A stretch of 46,726 nt of DNA from JAAFGT01 sp041485165 (GTDB lineage: Bacteria > Acidobacteriota > Terriglobia > Acidiferrales > UBA7541). The position numbers and the translations under genes are program-made. The DNA lies in contig JBGPJC010000012.1 of assembly GCA_041485165.1 (NCBI GenBank), positions 1-46,726 on the forward strand, written 5' to 3'. A model generated the notes under the pieces. The model had not been told where the DNA came from and did no database searches. It was given only the letters and a program-made list of their open reading frames with translations. How positions within the stretch are numbered: position 1 is the stretch's first letter; every line of letters starts with the position of its first letter. This document shows, piece by piece, positions 1 to 9,306 of the stretch.

Positions 1-1601
1 CGGACCACGGCATACTGGCAGTAAGGCCCGGTCTCGCCATCAAAGCTGAGTGCGTCCAGAAAATCAAAGGTGATCACGGTGCTGCGCGTAAATTTAAGCA
101 GAAAATAACGCAGCGCGCCGATGGCGATGTTTCGGGCCATGGACTCGCGCTCGGCGGCGGGCAGCTCGGGATGCCGCTGGTCTACTTCCTCACGGGTGCT
201 GGCCTCGAGACGATCAAGCAGGTCATCGGCCTTCACACCCAGGCCGCGCCGCCCGCTCATCTCCACGTAACTGCGCTTTTCGTCCTCGGGAGACAGCAGG
301 TAGCCCATCTCCGCGGCGCTGCGCGGCGAGAGCGCCACCATTTCGTAGGCGAAGTGCACGGAGCGATCGGCTTGCGCGGTAAACGCCAGCGCCCGCAGCC
401 CCGCGAACACCACGCTTTGCAGGTAGGACTGCCGCGAGTCGATTACGTTGTACACCTCGGCGCCGCGGCCGAATTGCGGCGCTGCGGCGTCGCCCTCGCG
501 CGCGGTGGTGGTGTAAACGATTTTGCCCGAAGGATGAGTATGGAACGGGGCGTAGTGAAAATCGAGGCCCAGCAAGCCGAATTTCCAAAGCTGGTAGGCG
601 ATGTCCTTGCCCACATAGGTGACCGTACCGTTCGACCGCACGATGATTTTCGCCGCGTCAGTGCCGTCGGCCGCTTCACTCTCCGCTGCGTCGCCGGTGC
701 GCATCACCCAACAGCCGGCGTTTTTTCCGCCCGTTGCGAGCTGGATGGCGCCGGCAGCCTTCAGCTTTTCGAATGCCGTCTCCCAGAATTTCAGGTGCAG
801 GATTTCACTCTCGCGCGGGAGCAGGTCGTATTCGACGTCGATGCGCTCCATGGTGCGCAGGTGGAGGCGGACCACTGCCTGGGCGATGGTTTCGGCGATT
901 TCCGCCGTGGGGCCCGCGCCCGCTTCGATGGCCTTGAGCGCCTCGACGCGGAGTGCCTGCCGCGCAGCGTCCTCTTCGTAAAATTGTGTCACCCGCGCAT
1001 AGAGGTCCCAGCAGAGGAAATCGAATCGAGGTTCGGCCGCCAGCGCGCGCACTTCCTGCGGCGTCTTTTTCCCCAGGTGCTGGAAGCCGACCACCACATC
1101 GGCCACCTGCACCCCGGTGTTGTCGATATAGTTTTGCACCTCGACGCGGCGCCCGGCGTACTTGAGCAGCCGGACGAAGCTGTCTCCCAGCGCGGCGTTG
1201 CGCAGGTGACCGATGTGCGCGGCCTTGTTGGGGTTGATGTTAGTGTGCTCGACGATTACTTTCGGCGCGTCTGCCGGCGCCGCCACGCTCTCGCGGCCAG
1301 CGCGCGCCAACGCCTCGCGCAGGTAGGCGGCGCGGTCAAGGAAAGCGTTCAGGTATCCGCCTCCGGCGACTTCGATCCGCGCCACGCCCTCGATCGGCCC
1401 CATGGCGCCGGCAATTTCCTGGGCGATCACCCGCGGCGCGCGCTTCAGCCGCTTGGCCAGCTCAAAACACACCGGCGAAGCCACTTCCCCCAGCTCAATC
1501 CGCGGCGGCCGCTCGCTGTTCACGGACACATCCAGACCATAGGCAGACTGGATATGATTGTGCAGCGCAGCGCGAATTTTCTTCTCGACCAGGTGATACA
1601 C
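1..1601 (-). CDS. argS: arginyl-tRNA synthetase, C-terminus cut by window edge
   Basis: Class I aminoacyl-tRNA synthetase that charges tRNA-Arg with arginine in the cytoplasm. About 533 codons are visible; the end of the anticodon-binding domain lies beyond the left edge. Seen directly: the N-terminal Add-1-like region, the HIGH motif inside EHTNINPNKAAHIGHLRN, the MSGRRG segment that stands in for KMSKS, and GETGPYCQYA near the edge, typical of the ArgRS DALR domain. A GTG at 1601 is the most likely start: an in-frame TAA lies about 45 bases upstream and the protein then begins VYHLVEKKIRAAL. An ATT one codon earlier cannot be excluded, and no strong ribosome-binding site is seen. It is divergent from larC across 237 bp, which should hold both promoters. 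Confidence 0.93.
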   Translation of the reverse strand, partial: MYHLVEKKIRAALHNHIQSAYGLDVSVNSERPPRIELGEVASPVCFELAKRLKRAPRVIAQEIAGAMGPIEGVARIEVAGGGYLNAFLDRAAYLREALARAGRESVAAPADAPKVIVEHTNINPNKAAHIGHLRNAALGDSFVRLLKYAGRRVEVQNYIDNTGVQVADVVVGFQHLGKKTPQEVRALAAEPRFDFLCWDLYARVTQFYEEDAARQALRVEALKAIEAGAGPTAEIAETIAQAVVRLHLRTMERIDVEYDLLPRESEILHLKFWETAFEKLKAAGAIQLATGGKNAGCWVMRTGDAAESEAADGTDAAKIIVRSNGTVTYVGKDIAYQLWKFGLLGLDFHYAPFHTHPSGKIVYTTTAREGDAAAPQFGRGAEVYNVIDSRQSYLQSVVFAGLRALAFTAQADRSVHFAYEMVALSPRSAAEMGYLLSPEDEKRSYVEMSGRRGLGVKADDLLDRLEASTREEVDQRHPELPAAERESMARNIAIGALRYFLLKFTRSTVITFDFLDALSFDGETGPYCQYAVV

Positions 1602-1838
1602 AATGCCCCCGGGGGCGTCGCGAAACCTTTTATTTTAACGGAACCCCGCTCCAGCGTCGAGCAATTGCACCCTGTGGTATGCGCGCCAACCGATGCTGAA
1701 GCCTGCTTGGGCGCTCCCACACTGTCTCCGCCGCGCAAATTGACACCCCGCGACCCCCCGCATAGTATGTGCAGTTTGGGTTACGCGGGGGAAGGCAAAC
1801 AGAGCGGCGTTGATCCCGCCAGGCCAGGTTTTTCGAGC

Positions 1839-3032
1839 ATGAAACTAGCTTACTTCGACTGTTTTTCCGGCGCGAGCGGCGACATGCTGCTCGGCGCGCT
1901 CGTGGATGCCGGCGCCGACCTCGGCCGCATCGAGACCGAACTGCGCCGCGTGCCCCTGCCGGATTGGGGAATCTCCGCCGAGAAGACAAAAAAGAAAGGC
2001 ATCTCCGCCACGAAGGTGCACGTGCGCACCGGCGAACAGCACGCCCACCGGGGTCTCAGCGAAATCCTTGGCCTGATCGAGGAGGGCCGTCATGCCGGCC
2101 TGCCTGCCGCTGCCGCGGACCAGGCGGCGGTGATTTTTCGCCGCCTGGGCGAAGCAGAAGCCAAAATCCACGATGTGCCGGTGGAGAAAATCCACTTCCA
2201 CGAAGTTGGCGCGGTGGACGCCATCGTAGACATTGTCGGCGCCGCGATCGGCTTCCACTTGCTGGGGATTGATGACTTCGCGTGTTCGGCTCTCAACGTC
2301 GGTGGCGGGCAAATCGAAGCTGCACATGGCGTGATGCCCGTGCCCGCGCCGGCCACCGCGGAGTTGCTCAAAGGTGCGCCAACTTACTCCACCGGAATCG
2401 AGCGCGAACTGGTGACGCCCACCGGCGCGGCGATCATTACTTCTGTGGCCAGCCGGTTTGGTCCCATGCCGGCGATGACCGTCCATGCCATCGGCTACGG
2501 CGCGGGGACGGCGGACCTGGCCAGCCAGGCCAACGTCTTGCGTCTGTTTGTCGGCGAGCGCGCCGCCGCGCAGCACGTATTCGACGAGACCATCGTGGTG
2601 ATCGAAGCCAACTTCGACGATCTCAACCCGCAGGTCTACGCCTACTTTGCCGAGCAGTCGCTTGCTGCCGGGGCTCTCGATGTCTATTGCGCGCCGGTGC
2701 AGATGAAGAAAGGCCGCCCGGGACAACTGGTGACCGTGCTTGCCGCCACCGATCGAGTGGACCCGCTCATCGAGCTGTTTTTCCGCGAGACCACCACGCT
2801 GGGCGTGCGCACTTACGAAGCGCGGCGCCGCACTCTGGCCCGCGAAAGCGTCCCGGTCGAAACTCCCTACGGCCCGGTGCGCATGAAGGTTGCGCGCCTC
2901 AACGGCCGCGTGCTCAACGCCGCGCCGGAATACGAAGACTGCCGGCGCATCGCCGCCGAGCACGGCGTGCCGCTGAAGCAGGTGCTGGCCGAGGCGGCAA
3001 TTAGTTTTTCAAAAACCGGCGGAACGTATTAA
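1839..3032 (+). CDS. larC: nickel-pincer cofactor biosynthesis protein LarC
   Basis: 397-residue LarC (DUF111) protein. In the known pathway LarC inserts Ni into the sulfurated pyridinium dinucleotide in a CTP-dependent reaction, making the nickel-pincer cofactor first found in lactate racemase. Seen: the N-terminus MKLAYFDCFSGASGDMLLGA, the KIHFHEVGAVDAIVDI segment, PVPAPATAELLKGAP, ELVTPTGAAI, EANFDDLNPQ, and a ferredoxin-like C-terminal domain. The ATG at 1839 starts the conserved N-terminus; the frame stays open far upstream only because it runs antisense to argS. The gene is one uninterrupted frame, unlike lactobacilli, where LarC is made by programmed frameshifting. metG follows 27 bp downstream. 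larE lies about 9 kb away; larB and larA are not in the window, so the client enzyme is unknown. Confidence 0.93.
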   Translation: MKLAYFDCFSGASGDMLLGALVDAGADLGRIETELRRVPLPDWGISAEKTKKKGISATKVHVRTGEQHAHRGLSEILGLIEEGRHAGLPAAAADQAAVIFRRLGEAEAKIHDVPVEKIHFHEVGAVDAIVDIVGAAIGFHLLGIDDFACSALNVGGGQIEAAHGVMPVPAPATAELLKGAPTYSTGIERELVTPTGAAIITSVASRFGPMPAMTVHAIGYGAGTADLASQANVLRLFVGERAAAQHVFDETIVVIEANFDDLNPQVYAYFAEQSLAAGALDVYCAPVQMKKGRPGQLVTVLAATDRVDPLIELFFRETTTLGVRTYEARRRTLARESVPVETPYGPVRMKVARLNGRVLNAAPEYEDCRRIAAEHGVPLKQVLAEAAISFSKTGGTY

Positions 3033-3059
3033 GCTCTAACGTTTCCACACACAGGGAAG

Positions 3060-5018
3060 ATGGCCAAGTTTTATCTCACCACGCCGATTTACTACGTCAA
3101 CGCGCGGCCGCACATCGGTCACACGTATACCACCATCGTGGGCGATACTATCGCCCGCTACCGCCGCATGCGCGGCGACGATGTGGTGTTCCTCACCGGC
3201 ACCGACGAGCACGGGCAAAAAGTCGAGCGCTCGGCCAAGGCCGCCAACACCAGCCCGCAGGAATATGCCGACCGCATCTCCGCCGAGTATCGCCGCCTGT
3301 GGGACGCGCTCGACCTGCGCTACGACCGCTATATCCGCACCACCGAGTGGCGCCACGAGCGCGCCGTGCACAATCTGCTCTGCAAGGCGCGCGACGCCGG
3401 CTATATCTACAAGGGCCACTACGAGGGGCTGTACTGCGTTTCCGATGAGCTTTATGTGGACGAACCCACGCCGGAAGGGAAGTGCCCGGTATGCGGCCGG
3501 GGCCTCGAGAAAATTCGCGAGGAGAATTATTACTTCAAGCTTTCCGCGTTCCAGGAGCGGCTGCTCAAGCTTTACGAGGAGCATCCGGAATTCGTCCGTC
3601 CGGAGGCCCGCCGCAACGAGGTCCTGGCCTTCGTCCGCGGAGGATTGCGCGACCTCTCCGTCAGCCGCACGACCATCAAATGGGGCATCCCCTGGCCGGA
3701 CGACCCCAAGCACGTCATCTATGTGTGGTACGACGCGCTGACCAGCTACATGAGCGGCGTGGGCTACGGCGACGACGAATTGCAATACGAGCGCATCTGG
3801 CCCGCCGACCTGCACCTGATCGGCAAGGAAATCCTGCGATTTCACGCCGTCTACTGGCCGGCGTTCCTGATGGCCGCCGACGAGCCGCTGCCCAAATCCG
3901 TGGTCGCCCACGGCTGGTGGACCTTTCAGGGCGAAAAGATGTCCAAGTCCACCGGGAACATCCGCCTGGCGCAGCCCATTGCCCAGGTGCTGGGCATCGA
4001 CGCGTTGCGGTACTTCCTGCTGCGCGAAATGGTCTTCGGCCAGGACGGCAACTTCAGCGATGAATCGCTGGTGCAGCGCTACAACAGCGACTTGGCCAAC
4101 GGCCTGGGAAATTTCGCCAGCCGGACGCTGGCCATGATCGAGCAGTATTTCAGTGGGGAAGTCCCCGGCCCCGCGCCCAGCGGCGAAGAAGCGGGTTTTC
4201 GCGCCGAGCGCATCCGCGAATGTATCAAGCAATATGAAGACTTCGAATTCTCCAAAGCGCTGGAAAACATCTGGTCGTTGATCGCCGAGATGGACCGCAA
4301 GCTTTCGGAATGGAAGCCCTGGGAGATGGCCAAGGACGAATCCAAGCGTCCGCTTCTGGCGGCGCACATCTACCACGCCGCCGAAATGTTGCGAATTGTC
4401 TGCGTCCTGGCGCACCCCGTCCTGCCGCACGCCACGCAGAAAATCTGGTCGCAACTGGGACAGACCGGCGCGCTCGGAAGCGTGCTGCTCGATAATCTTG
4501 CCTGGGGGCAATTGCAGCCGGGCACACGGATCGAGAAAACTGCGCCGCTTTTCCCCCGCGTCCAGAAAGATGATGTGATCGAAAGGATGGAACAGATGGA
4601 AGAAGAAATCAGACGTGAAGGTGCACCCAAGCCGCCGGAGCCCGCTGCCGCCGCTCCCGCCCCGCAGCCTGCCGCGGCGCCCGCCGACGCGCGCATCGGG
4701 ATCGAAGACTTTAACAAGGTGGAGATGCGTGTCGGCGAGATCAAGTCCGCGGAGCGCGTCGCCAACGCCGATAAGCTGCTCAAGGTGATGGTGGACATTG
4801 GCACCGAAGTGCGGCAGATCGTGGCCGGAATTGCCGGGCATTACGAGCCGGAAAAACTGGTCGGGCGCAAGGTGGTGGTGGTCGTAAACCTTCAGCCGAG
4901 GAAGCTGCGCGGCGTAGAATCAAACGGCATGATTGTGGCGGCATCCGTCGCGCCGGATGGGCGGCCCGTGCTGGCTGGCTTCCTTGAGGACGTGCCTGTT
5001 GGCACGCGTCTGAAATAG
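3060..5018 (+). CDS. metG: methionyl-tRNA synthetase with C-terminal tRNA-binding domain
   Basis: 652-residue class I synthetase charging tRNA-Met. The catalytic core carries TPIYYVNARPHIGH (HIGH at 18-21) and GEKMSKSTGN (KMSKS at 293-297). A zinc knuckle is visible as an upstream single Cys (YCVSDE) followed by CPVCGRG, so this is the one-knuckle form. An alpha-helical anticodon-binding domain follows, then a Pro/Ala-rich linker at about 520-545. An EMAP/Trbp111-type OB-fold occupies about 546-652 (IGIEDFNKVEMRVGEI, LQPRKLRGVESNGM) and normally dimerises the enzyme and binds tRNA. The ATG starts the conserved sequence directly. The gene is 27 bp after larC and probably co-transcribed. An inverted-repeat region lies just downstream. 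Confidence 0.96.
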   Translation: MAKFYLTTPIYYVNARPHIGHTYTTIVGDTIARYRRMRGDDVVFLTGTDEHGQKVERSAKAANTSPQEYADRISAEYRRLWDALDLRYDRYIRTTEWRHERAVHNLLCKARDAGYIYKGHYEGLYCVSDELYVDEPTPEGKCPVCGRGLEKIREENYYFKLSAFQERLLKLYEEHPEFVRPEARRNEVLAFVRGGLRDLSVSRTTIKWGIPWPDDPKHVIYVWYDALTSYMSGVGYGDDELQYERIWPADLHLIGKEILRFHAVYWPAFLMAADEPLPKSVVAHGWWTFQGEKMSKSTGNIRLAQPIAQVLGIDALRYFLLREMVFGQDGNFSDESLVQRYNSDLANGLGNFASRTLAMIEQYFSGEVPGPAPSGEEAGFRAERIRECIKQYEDFEFSKALENIWSLIAEMDRKLSEWKPWEMAKDESKRPLLAAHIYHAAEMLRIVCVLAHPVLPHATQKIWSQLGQTGALGSVLLDNLAWGQLQPGTRIEKTAPLFPRVQKDDVIERMEQMEEEIRREGAPKPPEPAAAAPAPQPAAAPADARIGIEDFNKVEMRVGEIKSAERVANADKLLKVMVDIGTEVRQIVAGIAGHYEPEKLVGRKVVVVVNLQPRKLRGVESNGMIVAASVAPDGRPVLAGFLEDVPVGTRLK

Positions 5019-5047
5019 GCGTGGATGTGGCTGAAAATGAGCCGTTT

Positions 5048-5174
5048 AACACAGAGAGCACAGAGACACGGAGAGCACAGAGCAGACAGAACCAGAAGCC
5101 TAGAGATGCCGCCAATTACCGCTATTTTCTGGTGCGACCTCTGTGCTCTCTGCGCTCTCTGTGTCCTCTGTGTT
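5048..5174. repeat. imperfect inverted repeat built from ACACAGAG-type units
   Basis: The left arm (5048-5082) is a run of purine-rich CACAGAG/ACACGGAGAG units. The right arm (5139-5174) is its near-perfect reverse complement (GTGCTCTCTG, CTCTGTGTCC), with about 56 bp between. Transcribed, it would form a long hairpin between metG and tatD, where it could act as a terminator or processing site. Short open frames across it are low-complexity translations and are not genes. Similar ACACAGAG arrays occur between genes in several environmental phyla; that is recollection, not searched. Confidence 0.7.
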
Positions 5175-5224
5175 ATTCCTGCCAGTCTTTGTTTTCCGCC
5201 CTCTCACGTTGAGGAACTCTCCCC

Positions 5225-6046
5225 TTGCCTGAGCTGATTGACTCTCACGCTCACTTGGACATGCCGGACTTCGACGCCGACCGCGCCGAGGTGCTCGACC
5301 GCGCCCGCCAAGCCGGGGTGAGCACGATCCTCGCCATCGGCAGCGCCGCCGGTCCCGACAAGCTCGACGCCGCTCTCCCCTTTGCCGAAAAATATTCCTG
5401 GATCTACGCCACCGCGGGCATCCACCCGCACGAAGCCAGGCTGGCTACCGAGCAACACTTCGCCACGCTCGACGCCTACGCGCGACACCCTCGCGTGATC
5501 GCCTGGGGTGAGATCGGCCTCGACTATCACTACGACCATTCCCCGCGGGACACGCAGATGGCCGTCTTCCGCCGCCAGCTCAAGATGGCCGCCGCGGCAT
5601 TGCGTCCGGTGATCATCCATTGCCGCGATGCCTGGGAAGACTGCCTCGGCGTGCTGGAGAAGGATTGGGGCGGCGAGGGCCGCGGCGGGATCCTGCACTG
5701 CTTCAGCGGGACGCTCGACGACGCCCGCCGCGGGATGGCCCTGGGCTTTCGCATTTCCTTTGCCGCGAATATCACCTACCCCAAGTCGCAGGCTCTGCGC
5801 GACGTGGCCCGCGAGTTGCCGCTTGATTCGCTACTGATCGAGACCGACTCTCCCTTTCTTGCGCCGCAGGGCCGCCGCGGCAAGCGCAATGAGCCGGCCA
5901 ACGTGCTGGAAGTAGCGCGGACGCTGGCAAGTGTGAGAGACTTGACCTTGGAAGAAATTGCTTCGCGCACGGCGCTGAATTTTCGCCGCCTGTTCGGGCT
6001 CAGGGACCCGGAAACGCGCACCGCAGTTCCGCAAGCCGGAGGCTGA
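5225..6046 (+). CDS. tatD: TatD family metal-dependent hydrolase
   Basis: 273-residue TIM-barrel metallohydrolase of the TatD/YcfH family; characterised members are metal-dependent DNases acting in repair or DNA degradation. The full ligand set is visible: H8 and H10 in LIDSHAHLD, E96 in WGEIGLDYHYDHSP, H132 in IIHCRDAW, H158 in LHCFSGT and D208 in LIETDSPFLAP. The start is a TTG at 5225, which puts the His-x-His motif at the usual distance from the N-terminus; there is no ATG in a better place. The next gene begins 10 bp downstream, so the two are likely one transcript. Confidence 0.93.
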   Translation: MPELIDSHAHLDMPDFDADRAEVLDRARQAGVSTILAIGSAAGPDKLDAALPFAEKYSWIYATAGIHPHEARLATEQHFATLDAYARHPRVIAWGEIGLDYHYDHSPRDTQMAVFRRQLKMAAAALRPVIIHCRDAWEDCLGVLEKDWGGEGRGGILHCFSGTLDDARRGMALGFRISFAANITYPKSQALRDVARELPLDSLLIETDSPFLAPQGRRGKRNEPANVLEVARTLASVRDLTLEEIASRTALNFRRLFGLRDPETRTAVPQAGG

Positions 6047-6056
6047 TATCGCCGTA

Positions 6057-7031
6057 TTGACTGCTCGAGAGATTTTTGAACTCGTCCGGGATGACCTCGG
6101 GCGGGTCGAGCAGGAGATTGCCTCCCAGAACGCGCAGGCTATCGCTCCCGTGGCCGAGATTAGTTCTTATCTGCTGGCCGGCGGCGGCAAGCGGCTGCGT
6201 CCCGCGCTCCTGCTCATGGCCGCTGGAATGTGCGGCTATCGCGGCGACAGCGCCATCCGCCTGGGCGCGGTGGTGGAGATGATTCACACCGCCACGCTGG
6301 TCCACGACGATGTGATCGACGAGGCCGATATACGCCGCGGGCGGCCTTCCGCCAATTCCCGCTGGGGCAACCACCGCAGCGTGCTGGCCGGCGACTGGCT
6401 GTACATGCAATCTTTTCAGATGGCCCTGCGCGAGCGCAATTTCCGTATCCTCGACATCCTGATCGAACTCACCCAGAACATGGTCGAAGGCGAGCTGCTC
6501 CAGCTCGATATGCTCGGCCGCGTGGACCTCACCGAACAGCAGGCCGTCGAGCTCGCCTACCGCAAGACCGCATGCCTGTTTAGCGGTTGCGCGCATCTCG
6601 GCGCCGTCCTGGGACGTCCGGGCACAGCCACGGAACGAGCGCTGGCCGAATTTGGACGCAATGCCGGCCTCGCTTTTCAGCTTGTTGACGATTTGCTCGA
6701 CTTCACTTCTTCGCCCAGCCGCCTCGGCAAGCCGGTGCTCAGTGACCTGAAAGATGGCAAGGTCACACTGCCGCTGATCTACGCCTTGGATGCCGACGGC
6801 GTGGCCGGAAGGCAAATGGTGCAAACTGTCCTGGCGGAAAAGAGTTTCCAGAGCGTGCGTCCTGAGCAGATTTCTGCGCTGGTGCAGAAAACCAGTGCGC
6901 TTGACCGCGTCCGGCGCTTGGCCCGCGAATATGCCAACCGGGCCAAGGACTGCCTCGCCGATCTGGTGGACAGCGAGTTCCGCCGCGCGCTCATGGCCGT
7001 CCCCGATTTCGTCCTCGAACGCGAGAACTGA
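6057..7031 (+). CDS. trans-polyprenyl diphosphate synthase (IspB/HepT-like)
   Basis: 324-residue all-helical prenyltransferase that extends FPP/GGPP with isopentenyl diphosphate, giving the long isoprenoid tail of menaquinone or ubiquinone. Seen: GGGKRLRPALLLMA, first Asp-rich motif LVHDDVIDEADIRRG (DDVID at 84-88), GDWLYMQSFQMAL, and second motif FQLVDDLLDF (211-215). Length and motifs fit octaprenyl/heptaprenyl synthases, but chain length cannot be read with confidence. The start is taken as TTG at 6057 (TTG ACT GCT CGA), 10 bp after tatD; the first in-frame ATGs lie too far inside the domain. It ends convergently with the TonB-dependent receptor, with 46 bp between. Confidence 0.9.
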   Translation: MTAREIFELVRDDLGRVEQEIASQNAQAIAPVAEISSYLLAGGGKRLRPALLLMAAGMCGYRGDSAIRLGAVVEMIHTATLVHDDVIDEADIRRGRPSANSRWGNHRSVLAGDWLYMQSFQMALRERNFRILDILIELTQNMVEGELLQLDMLGRVDLTEQQAVELAYRKTACLFSGCAHLGAVLGRPGTATERALAEFGRNAGLAFQLVDDLLDFTSSPSRLGKPVLSDLKDGKVTLPLIYALDADGVAGRQMVQTVLAEKSFQSVRPEQISALVQKTSALDRVRRLAREYANRAKDCLADLVDSEFRRALMAVPDFVLEREN

Positions 7032-7077
7032 CTCCCTTCGTTCGTCCCCCCGGCCGGTCTGGATCCACGCCCAACCC

Positions 7078-9306
7078 TTAGTAATGAAACCGAAAGCGGA
7101 TTGAGCCGATGATTTCCCGCGGATAGTTGAAGTGCGTCCCGCCGAAGGTGTTGCTGTCGTCGAGCAGGTAACGTCGGTCGGCGATGTTGAGCGCGGTCAG
7201 GCCCAGCGTGATTCGCTCTCCGATGGATTTGCTGATGGCCAGGTCCACCGTGGTGTGGGTTGGCTTGTGCTGGGGGCCATTGCCGTCCAGGAATCCGGAG
7301 CCGAACGCCGCGTTGGCTGAGAACATACTCCGCCATGGGAGCTGGGCCTCGAAGCCGGAAGCGAGTGTGTGGCGCTGATCGTGGTCGAGGAAGAAGTAAC
7401 CCGGGCCCGGGGAACCGCCGCCGTTCAGGCCTCCGGTCACACCGCCGCGCCCTTGCGCCACCTGCCGGGAATAGGCCAGGTGCACGCGCCCACGATGGAA
7501 GAGAAGCGGCGAGCGCATGGTGATTTCATAAGCGCGGATGCGCGCGGTTTGGATGGTCAGCGGGACAAAGATATTCGAATTCCCAAGCACATCGTGATCG
7601 AAGAAATTCCGCGCGCGGTTGTGAAATTGGGCGAAATCGAATGTCCATCCGCGAAAGGGAATGGCCAAGCCTAATTCAGTCTGCTCGTCCCGCTCCCCAT
7701 GTAAGGGTAAAAAGACGGCGCCTTGATTGGCCGCAAATTGCAGGATGCTTCCTGAAAGCGTGTCCAGCGGCGGCGCCTGATAGGTTCGCGAGTAGGATGC
7801 GCGGAAAACCCATCCCAGATAAGGAATGCACAGAGCGGCTCCCACACGCGGATCTGCGGCATTTTCGCTGACCGAACCTGCGTAGTGCGTCATGCGGACT
7901 CCGCCGTTCACCGTCAACCAGTTGGTGATCCGAAACTGATCTCCAAGGAAGATTGCTTCGAGCTGACCACTGGGCTTGACGCGCTGGGAGAAGTTGGTGC
8001 CGCTCCCGTCATTCGCAACCAGGCCAAAGGTCTGGCTGTCCTTCTGCCCGAACGCGTAAACGCCAAACCGCGCGTTGTGCCTCCCGCGAACCACTCCCAG
8101 GGATGCTTGCCCGCCGGCGTAATGTGAGCTGCGGTCGTCTACGGTGGTGAAGGGCATGTCGTTGGGCCCGCCTGCAAACTCCGCACGGTTGTAGTGATAG
8201 AAAGGGGAAATGGTAAGGAGCGCGCCGGGCGAAAACGTGTGCAGCCAGGAGAAATTCACAAACGCGTCGCGCTCGGTTTGGGCGTCTCGAGTGCCCGCCA
8301 ACTGGTCCGCTGGGCTGTTGGGCACCTGAAAGAAATCATGGCGCAGGGAGGCGGTAAAGCGAAGCTGGTCAGTGCGGGTGGCGTTGAAGATCAGCGAACT
8401 GAAACCTCCGACGCCATTGGAGTTGCCATGCAAGCCGTCCGCGGTAGGTGGCTCGAGTCCCAGGTCAGTGCGGTTCCCATTGATGCCGGCGTAGTAGGCA
8501 AAACGGCTGGTGTGGCTGCCGAAGCTCAGGTAGTCGTTCGTCTGATTTAAGCTTCCAAAACTGACCAGGAGCTGGCCTTCGTTGCTTCGCTCGAACCCCG
8601 ACCGTGGGATGACGTTGAAGACGGAATAGGTGCGATCTCCATATTCCGCGGCAAATCCTCCGCGCTGGACTTCGATGTAGTCAATATCCTTGGGATCGAA
8701 CTGAGGGCCGACGTTGCTGGCGATGTTGGTGTTGGGCACCGGCACGCCATCCACCAGCCAGCTCACCTGGTGGCCGCCGCGGATGTGGAGCTGGTCGTGG
8801 ACCAGATAGGCGCCGGGCACGGTATTGGCAATCGCAGCCAGGCTGTTGGTGCGGTTCGCGCCCGGAGAATTCTCGATGGCCTGACGGCTGATGAGTTGTT
8901 CCGTGGTGGACGATTCCGTCGAGACCGAGCCTGCGGCACCGGAAACCACAATCGTCTGGTACACACCGGCCACCTGCATCTGGAAGTGCAGCACTGGCGC
9001 GGCGGAAGAGCGCAGCTCCAGTGTCTGTTCCAGGTCGCGGAATCCGCTCCGCTTTATGCGGATGCGGTATTCCCCCATGGGGACGGCATCAAAGTGAAAT
9101 CTTCCGTCCGCATCCGTGCTTGCCGTTTGCGACCATTCGGACTCGACAGCCTCCAGCCGCACCTCCGCGCCCTCGATGGGCATGTGCTGCTGGTCGTGCA
9201 CGATGCCGCGCACGGTGGCAAATACCGTGCCGCGCGCCACCGTGGCGCCGCACAGCAGCGCGGCGCAGAACAGTATTCCCGGCAACTTTCTTGAAAAGAC
9301 AGGCAT
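7078..9306 (-). CDS. TonB-dependent receptor with N-terminal carboxypeptidase-regulatory-like domain
   Basis: 742-residue outer-membrane active transporter. After a signal peptide (MPVFSRKLPGILFCAALLCG...) comes a CarboxypepD_reg/CnaB-like domain (ATVRGIVHDQQHMPIEGAEV). A plug domain follows (LISRQAIENSPGANRTNSL, LHIRGGHQVSWLVDGVPVPN, DIDYIEVQRGGFAAEYGD), then a 22-strand-type barrel ending in a C-terminal aromatic (IRFRFHY), the usual BAM signal. The start at 9306 is chosen because AGAGGA sits about 9 bases upstream and a signal peptide begins there; the open frame extends 28 codons further without one. It follows a Cys-rich secreted protein by 143 bp and is probably co-transcribed with it. 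The substrate is not visible; the neighbour hints at a metal. Confidence 0.9.
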   Translation of the reverse strand: MPVFSRKLPGILFCAALLCGATVARGTVFATVRGIVHDQQHMPIEGAEVRLEAVESEWSQTASTDADGRFHFDAVPMGEYRIRIKRSGFRDLEQTLELRSSAAPVLHFQMQVAGVYQTIVVSGAAGSVSTESSTTEQLISRQAIENSPGANRTNSLAAIANTVPGAYLVHDQLHIRGGHQVSWLVDGVPVPNTNIASNVGPQFDPKDIDYIEVQRGGFAAEYGDRTYSVFNVIPRSGFERSNEGQLLVSFGSLNQTNDYLSFGSHTSRFAYYAGINGNRTDLGLEPPTADGLHGNSNGVGGFSSLIFNATRTDQLRFTASLRHDFFQVPNSPADQLAGTRDAQTERDAFVNFSWLHTFSPGALLTISPFYHYNRAEFAGGPNDMPFTTVDDRSSHYAGGQASLGVVRGRHNARFGVYAFGQKDSQTFGLVANDGSGTNFSQRVKPSGQLEAIFLGDQFRITNWLTVNGGVRMTHYAGSVSENAADPRVGAALCIPYLGWVFRASYSRTYQAPPLDTLSGSILQFAANQGAVFLPLHGERDEQTELGLAIPFRGWTFDFAQFHNRARNFFDHDVLGNSNIFVPLTIQTARIRAYEITMRSPLLFHRGRVHLAYSRQVAQGRGGVTGGLNGGGSPGPGYFFLDHDQRHTLASGFEAQLPWRSMFSANAAFGSGFLDGNGPQHKPTHTTVDLAISKSIGERITLGLTALNIADRRYLLDDSNTFGGTHFNYPREIIGSIRFRFHY

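Noticed and set aside
171..1838. Long + strand open frame running into larC
   Set aside because: It lies antisense to argS, whose minus-strand frame carries all the ArgRS motifs. The larC product begins at 1839.
3036..4841. 601-codon minus-strand open frame across metG
   Set aside because: Antisense shadow of metG in GC-rich DNA; no start signal and no recognisable protein.
5021..5237. Two small open frames between metG and tatD with Cys/Leu runs
   Set aside because: They translate the CTCTGTG inverted repeat; low complexity, no ribosome-binding site.
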